A stretch of 64,000 bases of DNA from Lentzea atacamensis (GTDB taxonomy: Bacteria > Actinomycetota > Actinomycetes > Mycobacteriales > Pseudonocardiaceae). Shown piece after piece: positions 1 through 7,983 of this stretch (positions are counted from its first letter, which is position 1; the number at the start of each line of letters is the position of its first letter). The notes below the pieces were generated by a model. The model was not told the DNA's origin and did not search any database. It saw nothing but the letters and a program-made list of their open reading frames with translations. The stretch lies in assembly GCF_003269295.1 (NCBI RefSeq), contig NZ_QLTT01000004.1, positions 186,001-250,000 on the forward strand, written 5' to 3'. The position numbers and the translations under genes were made by a program.

Positions 1-773
1 ACCGGAAATCGCGAGAACCCGGTCTCGCGCGCCTTCAGCACGAGATCCGCAACGGTCGCGTCGGCCCGCAAAGCCTCCACTCGCACGCGCGGCGTCATGA
101 GCTCATCCGCGGTCCGGTCACCGAACCGCAGCGACCGGTCCAGCAGCACCGCGGTGCCCTGGTCCAGCGTCCCGTGCTCGGCAGACGTGCGGACGAGAGC
201 GCCCAGCTCCTCGGGTGAACGAGCCGACGCGAGCTCCTCGACCGGCTCGACGCCGAAGCGGCGGACCAGCCAGTTCGCCGAGTTGTTCATCCAGTTGATC
301 AGCCACCGGAACACTGTGGAGAACCCCGCCTGGATCCCCACGACCAGGCGCGCGGTCTGCAGCGGCCGGGCGATCGCGAGGTTCTTCGGGACCAGCTCGC
401 CGAACACCATCGACAACGCCGTGGCGATCGCGAGCGCCAGAGCCAGCGACAGACCGCCGGCCACCGCCACCGGCACGCCGAGCGCGGTCAGGCCGGGCTC
501 GATCAGGGACGCGATCGCGGGCTCCGCGATGTACCCGGTGATCAGCGTGGTCAGCGTGATCGCGAGTTGCGCGCCGGAGAGCTGGAAGGACAACGTCCGA
601 TGCGCGCGGTCGATGGTCCGCGCCTTCGCGTCACCGACCTCGGCGACGTGCCGCTCGACGGTGCTGCGTTCCAGAGCGGTCAGCGAGAACTCCGCCGCCA
701 CCGCGATGAAGGTGCCCGCGGTCAGCGCCACGACGGCGACCAGACCGAGCACGCTCAACAGGGCTCCGGTCAC
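1..773 (-). CDS. CNNM/CorC-type hemolysin-family membrane protein, C-terminus cut off
   Basis: The 3' part lies beyond the left window edge. The visible 257 residues start at a GTG (773) with GGAG eight bases upstream. The N-terminus is hydrophobic with about three to four membrane segments and has the DUF21/CNNM pattern: an early AEFSL motif, a long hydrophobic stretch, and FGELVPKNLAIARP near residue 125, the conserved GE-x-x-PK signature of the family. Around residue 215 the sequence DRTADELMTPRVRVEAL marks entry into the CBS-pair region, which is truncated. The family comprises membrane proteins linked to divalent-cation (Mg/Co) transport or tolerance; the actual substrate cannot be seen. 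It points away from the LacI gene, and a partner paralogue often follows downstream, outside this window. Confidence 0.85.
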   Translation of the reverse strand, partial: MTGALLSVLGLVAVVALTAGTFIAVAAEFSLTALERSTVERHVAEVGDAKARTIDRAHRTLSFQLSGAQLAITLTTLITGYIAEPAIASLIEPGLTALGVPVAVAGGLSLALALAIATALSMVFGELVPKNLAIARPLQTARLVVGIQAGFSTVFRWLINWMNNSANWLVRRFGVEPVEELASARSPEELGALVRTSAEHGTLDQGTAVLLDRSLRFGDRTADELMTPRVRVEALRADATVADLVLKARETGFSRFP

Positions 774-881
774 CTACGCGCTCCAACGGAACAAGGGACC
801 GGGTTGGTATGCCAGCCGGGGCCAGACCCCATGGGGACGGCTCAACTCCTCATGACTAAGTACGTGAACAGCCAGACGAGT

Positions 882-1898
882 CTAATTGTGGGCAGTGGAC
901 GCCCTGAGCACCACCTCGCCCGCCACACGGACGGTGCGTGCCTCGTCACCGCCCGGATCCAGCACGAGACCTGCGGCGATCTCGCCCATCTCCTCCAGCG
1001 GCAGCCGCACCGTCGACAGCGCGGGCACCGTGTCGCGCAGCGTCGGGATGTCGTCGAACCCGGCGATCGACATGTCCTCCGGCACCCGCACGCCACGCTC
1101 GCGCAACGCGGCCATCGCACCCATCGCCATCACGTCGGTCACGGCGAACACGCAGGTGGCGCGCGACTTCGACGCCAGCAGCTCCAGCGCGGCCTCGTAT
1201 CCGCCGTCGCGCGTGAACGCGCCGTTGATCACCAACGGCGGCGCGGCGCCGGCGTCCGCGAGCCCCGCCTTGAACCCGGCGAGCCGATCACGTGCCACGA
1301 ACAGTTCGGAGGGGCCGGCCAGCACGGCGAACCTCTTGTGACCGAGCTCGGTCAGCGCACGGGCCAGCGCCCGGCCGCCCGCGCGGTTGCCGGGGACGAC
1401 CGTGTCGGTGCCGAGCTTCGCCTGCGACACGCACGCGACACGCCCGCCCTGCTCGGTGAACGCGTCGATCTCCGCCGCCAGCCGCGCCTGCGCCGTGCGG
1501 TCGGTCGTCCGCGAACCGGCCAGAACGATCGCCCGCGCCCGGTGCGCCCGCAGTGTGGAGACCAGCTCCACCTCGCGTTCGGGCCGCCGCCCGGTCGTGC
1601 CCAGCACGACGACGAGTCCTGCCTCCTCGGCCACGCGGGTCACGCCCGCCGCGATGCAGGAGAAGTACGGGTCGGTGATGTCGTGGACGACCAGGCCGAC
1701 GAGGGAGCTGGAGTTGCGGGCCAGCGCCTGCGCGGACGCGTTCGGCACGTAGCCGAGCTGCTCCGCCGTGCGCAGGACGCGGTCGCTCAGCTCCTCGCTC
1801 ACCTGCCGCGTGCTGCCGTTGAGCACGCGCGAGGCCGTCGCCAGCGACACCCCAGCCTGCTTGGCCACCTCGGCAAGCGTCACCTGTCGGGCGGACAC
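882..1898 (-). CDS. LacI-family transcriptional regulator
   Basis: This is a 338-residue repressor-type protein. Residues 5-25 form the LacI helix-turn-helix (VTLAEVAKQAGVSLATASRV), followed by the hinge region and a periplasmic-binding-protein-like effector domain reaching the C-terminus. I chose GTG at 1898 because GGAGG lies five bases upstream; a GTG two codons earlier abuts the same Shine-Dalgarno, and the in-frame ATG at 1970 would lie over the operator. The gene is divergent from a sugar-type oxidoreductase operon, with a perfect LacI-type palindrome between them, so it very likely controls that operon and itself in response to a sugar or polyol. The ligand is unknown. Confidence 0.93.
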   Translation of the reverse strand: MSARQVTLAEVAKQAGVSLATASRVLNGSTRQVSEELSDRVLRTAEQLGYVPNASAQALARNSSSLVGLVVHDITDPYFSCIAAGVTRVAEEAGLVVVLGTTGRRPEREVELVSTLRAHRARAIVLAGSRTTDRTAQARLAAEIDAFTEQGGRVACVSQAKLGTDTVVPGNRAGGRALARALTELGHKRFAVLAGPSELFVARDRLAGFKAGLADAGAAPPLVINGAFTRDGGYEAALELLASKSRATCVFAVTDVMAMGAMAALRERGVRVPEDMSIAGFDDIPTLRDTVPALSTVRLPLEEMGEIAAGLVLDPGGDEARTVRVAGEVVLRASTAHN

Positions 1899-1983
1899 GA
1901 CCACCTCCGTCAACGTGCATGTGAGCGCTGAGACTAACTCGCGCGGAGGTTGACGGCCGTCAAGTGCCACGATTAGCGTGGCG

Positions 1984-1997
1984 GGAAAGCGCTTTCC
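1984..1997. promoter_or_regulatory. LacI-family operator (14-bp perfect palindrome)
   Basis: GGAAAGCGCTTTCC is a perfect inverted repeat with the central CG typical of LacI/CcpA/PurR-type operators. It sits 24 bases before the start of the oxidoreductase gene and 86 bases before the start of the divergent LacI regulator, so bound repressor could block both promoters. Operator identity is inferred from symmetry and position. Confidence 0.8.
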
Positions 1998-2020
1998 AGC
2001 GCTGCTACCAGGGAGGTGTG

Positions 2021-3163
2021 ATGGCGGTTCGGACCATCGGAGTGGCGGTCAACGGCGTCACCGGGCGGATGGGATATCGCCAGCACCTGGTCCGGTCCCT
2101 CCTCCCGCTGCGCGAAGAAGGCGTGCGGTTGCCGGACGGGACCGTGATCAAGGTCGAACCCGTGCTCGTCGGGCGCAACGCCGACAAGCTCAAGGAGATC
2201 GCGGAACGGCACGACCTCGCGCGCTGGACCACCGACCTCGACGGGGCGCTCGCGGACCCGGACGTCGAGATCTACTTCGACTCGCAGGTCACGTCCAGGC
2301 ACGTCGAGTCGATCACCAAGGCCATCGAGGCCGGCAAGCACGTCTACACCGAGAAGCCGGTCAGCGAGACGGTCGAGGAAGCGCTCGGGCTGGCCGCGCT
2401 CGCCGACGCCAAGGGCGTGAAGCACGGCGTCGTGGCGGACAAGCTCTACCTGCCCGGCATCCGCAAGCTCAAGCGGCTGATCGACGGCGGCTTCTTCGGC
2501 CGGATCCTCAGCGTGCGCGGCGAGTTCGGCTACTGGGTCTTCGAGGGCGACTGGCAGCCCGCGCAGCGCCCGAGCTGGAACTACCGGGCGGAGGACGGCG
2601 GCGGCATCGTCGCCGACATGTTCTGCCACTGGAGCTACCTGCTCCACGACCTCTTCGGCCGCGTCGAGGCGGTCACGGCGAAGGCCGTCACCCACATCCC
2701 GAGGCGCTGGGACGAGCAGAACAACGCCTACGACGCGACCGCCGACGACGCCGCGTACGGCATCTTCGAGATCGAGAACGGCGTCATCGCCCAGATCAAC
2801 TCGTCCTGGTGCGTGCGCGTGCGCCGCGACGAGCTCGTCGAGTTCCAAGTGGACGGCACCGAGGGGAGTGCGGTCGCGGGGCTGCGCGAGTGCTTCGTGC
2901 AGTCCCGCGCCGTCACGCCGAAGCCGGTGTGGAACCCGGATCTGCCGGTCACGCACCCGTTCCGCGACCAGTGGCAGCAGGTGCCGGACAACGAGGACTT
3001 CGACAACGGCTTCAAGGTGCAGTGGGCGGAGTTCCTGCGGCACGTCTACCAGGGCACGCCGTTCCCGCACGACTTCCGCGCGGGCGCACGGGGTGTCGCG
3101 CTGGCCGCCGCCGGTCTGCAGTCCTCTTCGGAGGGTCGCCGCGTGGAGATCCGCAATGTCTAG
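2021..3163 (+). CDS. Gfo/Idh/MocA-family NAD(P)-dependent oxidoreductase
   Basis: This 380-residue protein has an N-terminal Rossmann fold (GVAVNGVTGRMG, residues 7-18), the family signature EKPVSETVEEA near residue 110, and a C-terminal alpha/beta substrate domain. Relatives oxidise or reduce sugars and cyclitols such as glucose, inositol and their derivatives using NAD(P). The ATG at 2021 follows a strong GGGAGGTG ribosome site, so upstream in-frame codons are not used. It is the first gene of a three-gene operon with a DUF993 protein (8-base overlap) and a xylose-isomerase-like protein, under the LacI operator. That context suggests a sugar or cyclitol breakdown pathway; the substrate is not evident. 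Confidence 0.9.
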   Translation: MAVRTIGVAVNGVTGRMGYRQHLVRSLLPLREEGVRLPDGTVIKVEPVLVGRNADKLKEIAERHDLARWTTDLDGALADPDVEIYFDSQVTSRHVESITKAIEAGKHVYTEKPVSETVEEALGLAALADAKGVKHGVVADKLYLPGIRKLKRLIDGGFFGRILSVRGEFGYWVFEGDWQPAQRPSWNYRAEDGGGIVADMFCHWSYLLHDLFGRVEAVTAKAVTHIPRRWDEQNNAYDATADDAAYGIFEIENGVIAQINSSWCVRVRRDELVEFQVDGTEGSAVAGLRECFVQSRAVTPKPVWNPDLPVTHPFRDQWQQVPDNEDFDNGFKVQWAEFLRHVYQGTPFPHDFRAGARGVALAAAGLQSSSEGRRVEIRNV

Positions 3164-4190
3164 CCAAGATCAACATGTCCGGACTGTGTTCGCCGCGGCA
3201 CACGTCGTGGCGAAGGACGAGCGCACGGTCGACTGGGACGCGACGCTGAAGTTCCGGCACCACCTCTGGTCGCACGGCCTGGGAGTCGCGGAGGCGATGG
3301 ACACCGCGCAGCGCGGCATGGGCCTCGACTGGCCGACCGCCGCCGAGCTGATCCGCCGCAGCGCCGCGGAGAAGGCCGGGCGGATCTGCGCGGGCGTCGC
3401 GACCGACCACCTCACCGGTGAGCCCGGCCTGGACGACGTGCTGAAGGCCTACCTGGAGCAGCTCGACGTCGTGCAGGAGGCGGGCGCGCAGCCCGTGCTG
3501 ATGTGTTCCCGGCAGCTCGCGGCGTGCGCGAAGGGCCCGGAGGACTACGAGAAGGTCTACGGCACGCTGCTCGACAACGTCAGTGAGCCGGTCATCCTGC
3601 ACTGGCTCGGCACGGCGTTCGACCCGGCGCTGGAAGGCTACTGGGGCTCGGCCGAGGTCGACAGGGCCACCGACAACTTCCTGTCGATCATCGCGGCACG
3701 CCCGGACAAGGTCGACGGCGTGAAGGTGTCGCTGCTCGACGCGGGCCACGAGATCGGCCTGCGCCGCCGGCTCCCGGCCGGGGTCCGCTGCTACACCGGT
3801 GACGACTTCAACTACCCGGACCTGATCGCGGGCGACGAGCACGGCCACAGCGACGCGCTGCTCGGCATCTTCGACCCGATCGCCCCGGTGGCGGCGAAAG
3901 CTCTCGCGAAACTCGCCGAGGGTGACACCGCGGAGTTCCACCGAATCATGGCGCCGACGGTTCCGTTGTCGCGCCATCTGTTCAGCACGCCGACCTACTA
4001 CTACAAAACCGGCGTGGTGTTCCTGGCGTGGCTGGCCGGGCACCAGGAACGATTCCTGTTGCTCGACGGCCTGGAATCCGCGCGCAGCGTCGAGCACCTC
4101 GCCGAGGCGAAGCGGCTCGCCGAGATCGCCGGTGTCATCGACCCCGATTTCGCTGAAGGGCGGTGGCAGCAGTGGCTCGCCTCTCGTTGA
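3156..4190 (+). CDS. DUF993 family protein, dihydrodipicolinate-synthase-like aldolase
   Basis: This 344-residue protein starts at an ATG inside the last codons of the preceding oxidoreductase, indicating translational coupling. It resembles the DUF993 group of TIM-barrel proteins distantly related to dihydrodipicolinate synthase and N-acetylneuraminate lyase. A KVDGVKVSLLD segment near residue 185 is a candidate for the barrel Schiff-base lysine region, by analogy only. The family is common in actinobacterial sugar clusters together with Gfo/Idh oxidoreductases and sugar isomerases, as here. A retro-aldol or lyase step in catabolism of an unusual sugar is the reasonable inference; no reaction can be read from the sequence. 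Confidence 0.82.
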   Translation: MSSQDQHVRTVFAAAHVVAKDERTVDWDATLKFRHHLWSHGLGVAEAMDTAQRGMGLDWPTAAELIRRSAAEKAGRICAGVATDHLTGEPGLDDVLKAYLEQLDVVQEAGAQPVLMCSRQLAACAKGPEDYEKVYGTLLDNVSEPVILHWLGTAFDPALEGYWGSAEVDRATDNFLSIIAARPDKVDGVKVSLLDAGHEIGLRRRLPAGVRCYTGDDFNYPDLIAGDEHGHSDALLGIFDPIAPVAAKALAKLAEGDTAEFHRIMAPTVPLSRHLFSTPTYYYKTGVVFLAWLAGHQERFLLLDGLESARSVEHLAEAKRLAEIAGVIDPDFAEGRWQQWLASR

Positions 4191-4978
4191 ACCAGGCGAC
4201 GATCAAGCGCGCGACGGTCGCCGAAGCCGTCGAAGGCTGCGTGCGGCACGGCATCGAGGCGATCGGGCTGTGGCGGGAACCGGTCGCGGACCACGGCCTG
4301 GAACGCACCGCGAAACTCGTCGCGGACGCGGGCCTGCGGGTGTCGTCGTTGTGCCGCGGCGGGTTTCTGACCGCGGTCGACAACCGCGCCGCGATGGACG
4401 ACAACCGGCGAGCGATCGAAGAAGCGGCGACGCTGCGCACCGACACGCTGGTCATGGTCGTCGGCGGTGTCGCGGGCGACAAGGACCTGATCGGCGCACG
4501 TCAACGCGTCGCGCACGCGATCGCGGAGCTGTCCGTTGAGGCGAAGTCGGCGGGCGTGACGCTGGCGCTGGAGCCGATGCACCCGGTGTTCTGCGCGGAT
4601 CGTGGCGTGCTGTCGACGCTGGCGCAGGCGCTGGACATCGCCGAGAAGCACGAGTCGGTCGGCGTCGTCGTGGACGCGCTGCACGTGTGGTGGGACCCGG
4701 ACCTCGACGCGCAGATCGTGCGCGCGGGGGAGCGCATCGCGTCGTACCAGGTGTGCGACTGGCTCACGCCGGTGCCGGCGGACGTGCTGCTGGGCCGCGG
4801 TTATCCGGGCGATGGCGACATCGACCTGGACCGTCTGACCAGGCACGTCGCCGCGACGGGATATTCGAGGGACGTCGAGGTGGAGATCTTCAACGCCGAC
4901 ATCTGGGCGGCGGACTTCGACGAGGTGATCAAGGAGGTTTCACGCAGGTACCACTCCATTGTGGAACCGGCGCTGTAG
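4172..4978 (+). CDS. Sugar phosphate isomerase/epimerase (xylose isomerase-like TIM barrel)
   Basis: This 268-residue protein belongs to the AP-endonuclease-2/xylose-isomerase-like TIM-barrel family. Metal-ligand candidates are the Glu in LALEPMHPV, the Asp/His in VVVDALHVWWDPD, and the Glu in VEVEIFNADIW near the end. It overlaps the end of the DUF993 gene by 19 bases, so the three genes form one operon. I place the start at GTG 4172 (MARLSLNQATI), about eleven bases after AAGGG; GTG 4163, three codons earlier, is possible. Members isomerise or epimerise keto-sugars or inososes, which fits the LacI-controlled sugar pathway here. Confidence 0.87.
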   Translation: MARLSLNQATIKRATVAEAVEGCVRHGIEAIGLWREPVADHGLERTAKLVADAGLRVSSLCRGGFLTAVDNRAAMDDNRRAIEEAATLRTDTLVMVVGGVAGDKDLIGARQRVAHAIAELSVEAKSAGVTLALEPMHPVFCADRGVLSTLAQALDIAEKHESVGVVVDALHVWWDPDLDAQIVRAGERIASYQVCDWLTPVPADVLLGRGYPGDGDIDLDRLTRHVAATGYSRDVEVEIFNADIWAADFDEVIKEVSRRYHSIVEPAL

Positions 4979-4994
4979 AGAAACGCGGGGAAGC

Positions 4995-5019
4995 CGGTCG
5001 TCGACGGCGGCGACGACCG
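4995..5019. terminator. Candidate bidirectional hairpin between convergent genes
   Basis: CGGTCGTCG and CGACGACCG form a perfect 9-bp stem around a 7-base loop, 16 bases after the sugar isomerase stop. No U-tract follows, as is common for actinobacterial terminators. The rest of the 112-base interval up to the beta-lactamase-like gene is locally AT-rich, with no other feature seen. Confidence 0.5.
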
Positions 5020-5090
5020 ACCCCGGCGTTGGTATGTATATATCCGAAAACCAGAGGTCTTTGGTCCAGATTTCAGATAAATCTCAGCGA

Positions 5091-6134
5091 TCAGCCGCCG
5101 TTGACGGACTTGTAAACCTTTGCACGGTGTTTCGGCTTCGTGGTCGTGATCTTGATGACGGCGTCGAACATCGACCGGCCGAGCTCGGCGCGAGCTGCGA
5201 CAGCCGGGTGCGTGGTGCTGAAGTCGGCGTCGTTCTGGGCCTTGTCACCGGCGAACGTGCCGGACGCGAACATCGAGTAGATCAGGATTGCCCGATTGTC
5301 CTCGCTGAACATGATCCCGGCCTCGTTGCGCCCGTCCTCGAACCAGCCGGCCTTCGTGGCGACCCGCAGGCGTTCGTTGGTCGTCAGGTTCAGCCGTACG
5401 CCGTCGGTGAAGCTCGCCGTCGCCCGCAGGATGTTCAGCAGGTACGCCGTCGAGGTCGCGGACAGCAGCTGGCCGTCGACCAGCTTCTGCAGCAACGTGT
5501 GCGTCTCGCGCGCCGTCGTGGTGCCGAGGAAGAACCGGTTCGGGTTGGCGACCGGCACGACCTGCGTGTGCACGAAGCCCTTGTCCCGCAGGATCTGGTT
5601 CAGCTCCAGCGCCGGCACGACCAGGCCGCACAGCCGGACCGCGGTGTTGTCGGAGACGGTGAGCAGGTTCGCGAGAGCGTGGCCGATGGTGACCTCGCTC
5701 GGGTACGCGCCGTCGAGCGCGAAGATGCCGTCGGTGTCCTGGATGACGATGCCGGCGGACACCGTGACCTTCTGGTCGAGCTTGATCAGCCCGCGGTCCA
5801 CCTTGTCGAGGACGGCGACGGCGACCGCCACCTTGTTGACGCTGTAGGCCTCGACGACCTTGTCCGCGTTCTCGTCGACCGCGGACTTCGTGGTGCCGTC
5901 GAGGTCGGCGATCGTGATCAGCGACGACCACTCACCCCGCGCCTTGCGGGTCTGCCGCCGGTAGACCTGCGCCACGCGCCTGCGTGACCTGTCTGCGGTG
6001 GCCGGGGAACGTTCGATCTCGGCCTCCGCGTCATCCTGTGCCTGTGCTGCACCGTTGGAGCCGAGCACGGCCGTCGCGGCCGCGACGGTTCCCAGCCCGA
6101 ACACGGACCTGCGGTTCAAATTCATGCGCGACAT
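5091..6134 (-). CDS. Tat-exported class A beta-lactamase-like serine hydrolase
   Basis: This 347-residue protein has a twin-arginine signal (NRRSVFGLG, residues 5-13) followed by a hydrophobic segment and an AQA cleavage-like site. All three active-site boxes of class A beta-lactamases and related DD-peptidases are present: SVNK (SxxK) around residue 99, SDN around 164, and KAG (KTG equivalent) around 275. The fold is probably a penicillin-interacting serine hydrolase acting outside the membrane. Whether it destroys beta-lactams or trims peptidoglycan cannot be decided, and the class A Omega-loop Glu is not clear. ATG 6134 and 6125 are both possible starts; both keep the Tat motif. Divergent from the SDR gene, 43 bases apart. 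Confidence 0.85.
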   Translation of the reverse strand: MSRMNLNRRSVFGLGTVAAATAVLGSNGAAQAQDDAEAEIERSPATADRSRRRVAQVYRRQTRKARGEWSSLITIADLDGTTKSAVDENADKVVEAYSVNKVAVAVAVLDKVDRGLIKLDQKVTVSAGIVIQDTDGIFALDGAYPSEVTIGHALANLLTVSDNTAVRLCGLVVPALELNQILRDKGFVHTQVVPVANPNRFFLGTTTARETHTLLQKLVDGQLLSATSTAYLLNILRATASFTDGVRLNLTTNERLRVATKAGWFEDGRNEAGIMFSEDNRAILIYSMFASGTFAGDKAQNDADFSTTHPAVAARAELGRSMFDAVIKITTTKPKHRAKVYKSVNGG

Positions 6135-6177
6135 CAAAACAGGCGGCACTGACAGTTCCCTGACTAGGGTCTGGATC

Positions 6178-6858
6178 ATGGAGAACGTCTTCGTGGTGAC
6201 CGGCGCTTCCCGCGGCATCGGGGCGGCGACCGCCGCGCTGGCAGCCGACGCGGGGTATCGCGTGGTCAGGGCCTCGCGCTCGGCCGAAGAATCTGTCGGG
6301 GATCGCGGGTGGGACGCGAGATGCGACGTTTCCTCCTGGGATTCCGTGCAGGACCTCATGGCACGCGTCGAATCGAGGTGGGGCCGGATCGACGTGGTCT
6401 TCGCCAACGCCGGGGTTTCGGTGGACACCTCGTTCGTCTCCACCGCCGGAGCGAAGCCCTCCGAGTGGACGAACATGGTGGTCACGAACGTCTGCGGGCC
6501 CGCGTTCACGGCGCGTGCGGCGATGCCCGCGCTGATGCGTTCCGGCGGGCATCTGGTGCTGACGGGGTCCGCCGCCGGGCGCGGCGTGCGGCCGGGAAAC
6601 CTGTACTCGGCCACCAAGTGGGCGGTCACGGGGCTGGCTCAGGCGATCCGCGCCGAGGCGGTGGGCACCGGGGTGCGCGTCACCGTCGTCCAGCCGGGAC
6701 TCGTCGACACCGACGCCATCCCGCCGTCCAGGGCCGACGATCCGAAGCTGGCACCGGAAGACGTTGGCAGGGCGGTGCTCTACGCGGTGTCCCAGCCGTC
6801 CACTGTGGACGTGAACGAGATCCTGATCAGGCCCACCGGTCAGGCTGCCCATCGCTGA
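6178..6858 (+). CDS. Short-chain dehydrogenase/reductase
   Basis: This 226-residue classical SDR has the cofactor motif TGASRGIG (residues 8-15), NAG in FANAGV (about residue 79), the catalytic serine in TGSAAG (about 132) and the catalytic YxxxK in YSATK (about 144-148). It converts an alcohol or carbonyl with NAD(P); the residues after the cofactor motif (RASRSAEE) suggest NADP preference. The start ATG begins 43 bases from the divergent serine hydrolase gene. An alpha/beta hydrolase follows seven bases after its stop, so the two are probably co-transcribed. The substrate is unknown. Confidence 0.9.
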   Translation: MENVFVVTGASRGIGAATAALAADAGYRVVRASRSAEESVGDRGWDARCDVSSWDSVQDLMARVESRWGRIDVVFANAGVSVDTSFVSTAGAKPSEWTNMVVTNVCGPAFTARAAMPALMRSGGHLVLTGSAAGRGVRPGNLYSATKWAVTGLAQAIRAEAVGTGVRVTVVQPGLVDTDAIPPSRADDPKLAPEDVGRAVLYAVSQPSTVDVNEILIRPTGQAAHR

Positions 6859-6865
6859 GGGGGAT

Positions 6866-7489
6866 TTGATCTTGGAACGCGTTGTGCTCTTCGCCGTCGG
6901 CGGAGGCGGTGACCCCGAACGGCATCGCCCGCTGCTGGATCACTTCGAGGCCCACGGGCACCGGGTCATCGCGCCGGCGTTCGACCGGCTGCACCCGCAG
7001 CACGCCACCTGGGACGACTATCTCGCGCGTCCTGTTGGCCTGGTGGAAGCGCTGCGGGGCGTCGGCCCCGATGCCGAGGTGGCCGTGATCGGCCATTCGA
7101 TCGGCGCCTGGGCTGCACTGTGCCTCGCCGGCGCCACACCGTGGGGCAGGGAGGGCAAGCCGCTCGACGTACCGAGGGACTCCCGCGTCAGCCGCCTCGT
7201 GCTGTACACGCCGGCCGCCGGCTGGTTCGCGGCTCCGGGCGCCCTCGACGAGGTGAGGACGCCGATGCTCGTCTACGTCGGCGAGCTCGACCCGGTCGTG
7301 CCGCCCTCGCAGGCCGAGGTCCTGAAGTCCGCACCGGCCGAGGTGGACCTGCGCGTCGTGCCGAAAGCGGGGCACTTCAGCTTCGTGCACGTGCCGCCGC
7401 CCGGCATGGACGAGGATCCGGCGTTCGACCGCGATCGGTTCCTCGACGGCATGGTCCACGAGACCTTCGAGTTCATCAGCTCTCGCTGA
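6866..7489 (+). CDS. Alpha/beta hydrolase
   Basis: This 207-residue protein has the nucleophile elbow GHSIGAW (serine near residue 75), an acid in GELDPVVPP (about residue 141) and a histidine in KAGHFSF (about 166), the expected triad order. A glycine-rich loop lies near the N-terminus (AVGGGGD). TTG 6866 follows GAGGGGG; TTG 6872 is also possible. It follows the SDR by seven bases and likely shares its transcript. Its end overlaps the convergent MarR gene by 14 bases. Substrate unknown; a small esterase or lipase role is an inference. Confidence 0.85.
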   Translation: MILERVVLFAVGGGGDPERHRPLLDHFEAHGHRVIAPAFDRLHPQHATWDDYLARPVGLVEALRGVGPDAEVAVIGHSIGAWAALCLAGATPWGREGKPLDVPRDSRVSRLVLYTPAAGWFAAPGALDEVRTPMLVYVGELDPVVPPSQAEVLKSAPAEVDLRVVPKAGHFSFVHVPPPGMDEDPAFDRDRFLDGMVHETFEFISSR

Positions 7490-7901
7490 GCACCGCCGAA
7501 CACCGCTGCAGGAGCGCGCGCAGCTGCGTGCGCTCCTCCTCGGTGAACGCGTCCGCCAGCTTCTGCTCCACCGCGACCGCGCCCTTGTCGGCCTCGCGGA
7601 ACTTCGCGTAACCGGCCTCGGTCAGCCGGTTCTCCAGCACGTTGCGCTGCCACTGGTGCGGCGTGCGCTCCACGAGCCCCATGGCGACCAGATTCTGCAG
7701 GATCGTCGTCATCGTCTGCGGCGTGACCAGGCACAACCGCGCCAGCTCCGCCGCGGGCGCCCCAGGGTGGTCGCTCAACGCCAGCAGCGCCGAGTACTGC
7801 GGCACGGTCAGGCCCGCCGGCTTCACCGCCGCCGACTTCGCGGCCATCAGCTCGAGCTCGGCGCGCTTGATGTCACCGCCGATCCGATCACCGCTGCGCA
7901 T
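7476..7901 (-). CDS. MarR-family transcriptional regulator
   Basis: This 141-residue winged-helix protein carries the MarR DNA-binding core: the recognition helix region LCLVTPQTMTTILQNLVAMGLVER (cited here as residues 57-80) and the wing with RLTEAGYAKF. It is divergent from a beta-propeller lactonase-like gene. The 82-base gap carries several TATCAG/CTGATA half-sites in nested inverted repeats, the usual layout of a MarR autoregulatory operator. It probably represses itself and the neighbouring secreted protein until a small ligand binds. The inducer is unknown. Confidence 0.92.
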   Translation of the reverse strand: MRSGDRIGGDIKRAELELMAAKSAAVKPAGLTVPQYSALLALSDHPGAPAAELARLCLVTPQTMTTILQNLVAMGLVERTPHQWQRNVLENRLTEAGYAKFREADKGAVAVEQKLADAFTEEERTQLRALLQRCSAVLSES

Positions 7902-7921
7902 CCGTTCATCGTAGGAGTGTG

Positions 7922-7971
7922 GTAAGAGTATTGATGGCTATCAGAACTCTGATATCTATCAGTGCTCTTAC
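7922..7971. promoter_or_regulatory. MarR operator and divergent promoter region
   Basis: The outer arms GTAAGAGTATTGAT (7922-7935) and ATCAGTGCTCTTAC (7958-7971) form a long imperfect inverted repeat around an inner palindrome TATCAGAACTCTGATA (7939-7954, 14 of 16 bases symmetric). TATCAG-type half-sites recur at several positions. A TTGATG (7931) with a TATCTA (7953) 16 bases on could be the promoter for the lactonase gene, embedded in the operator. Binding by the adjacent MarR protein is inferred. Confidence 0.78.
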
Positions 7972-7983
7972 TGGAGGGAAGCA

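Noticed and set aside
97..1931. Long plus-strand open frames over the CNNM and LacI genes
   Set aside because: Their sequences are Arg/Ser/Ala/His-rich with no domain, as expected from high-GC antisense frames, while the minus strand encodes clear families.
5091..6134. Clear beta-lactam resistance gene
   Set aside because: SxxK, SDN and KTG-like boxes are shared with peptidoglycan enzymes; resistance cannot be claimed from sequence.
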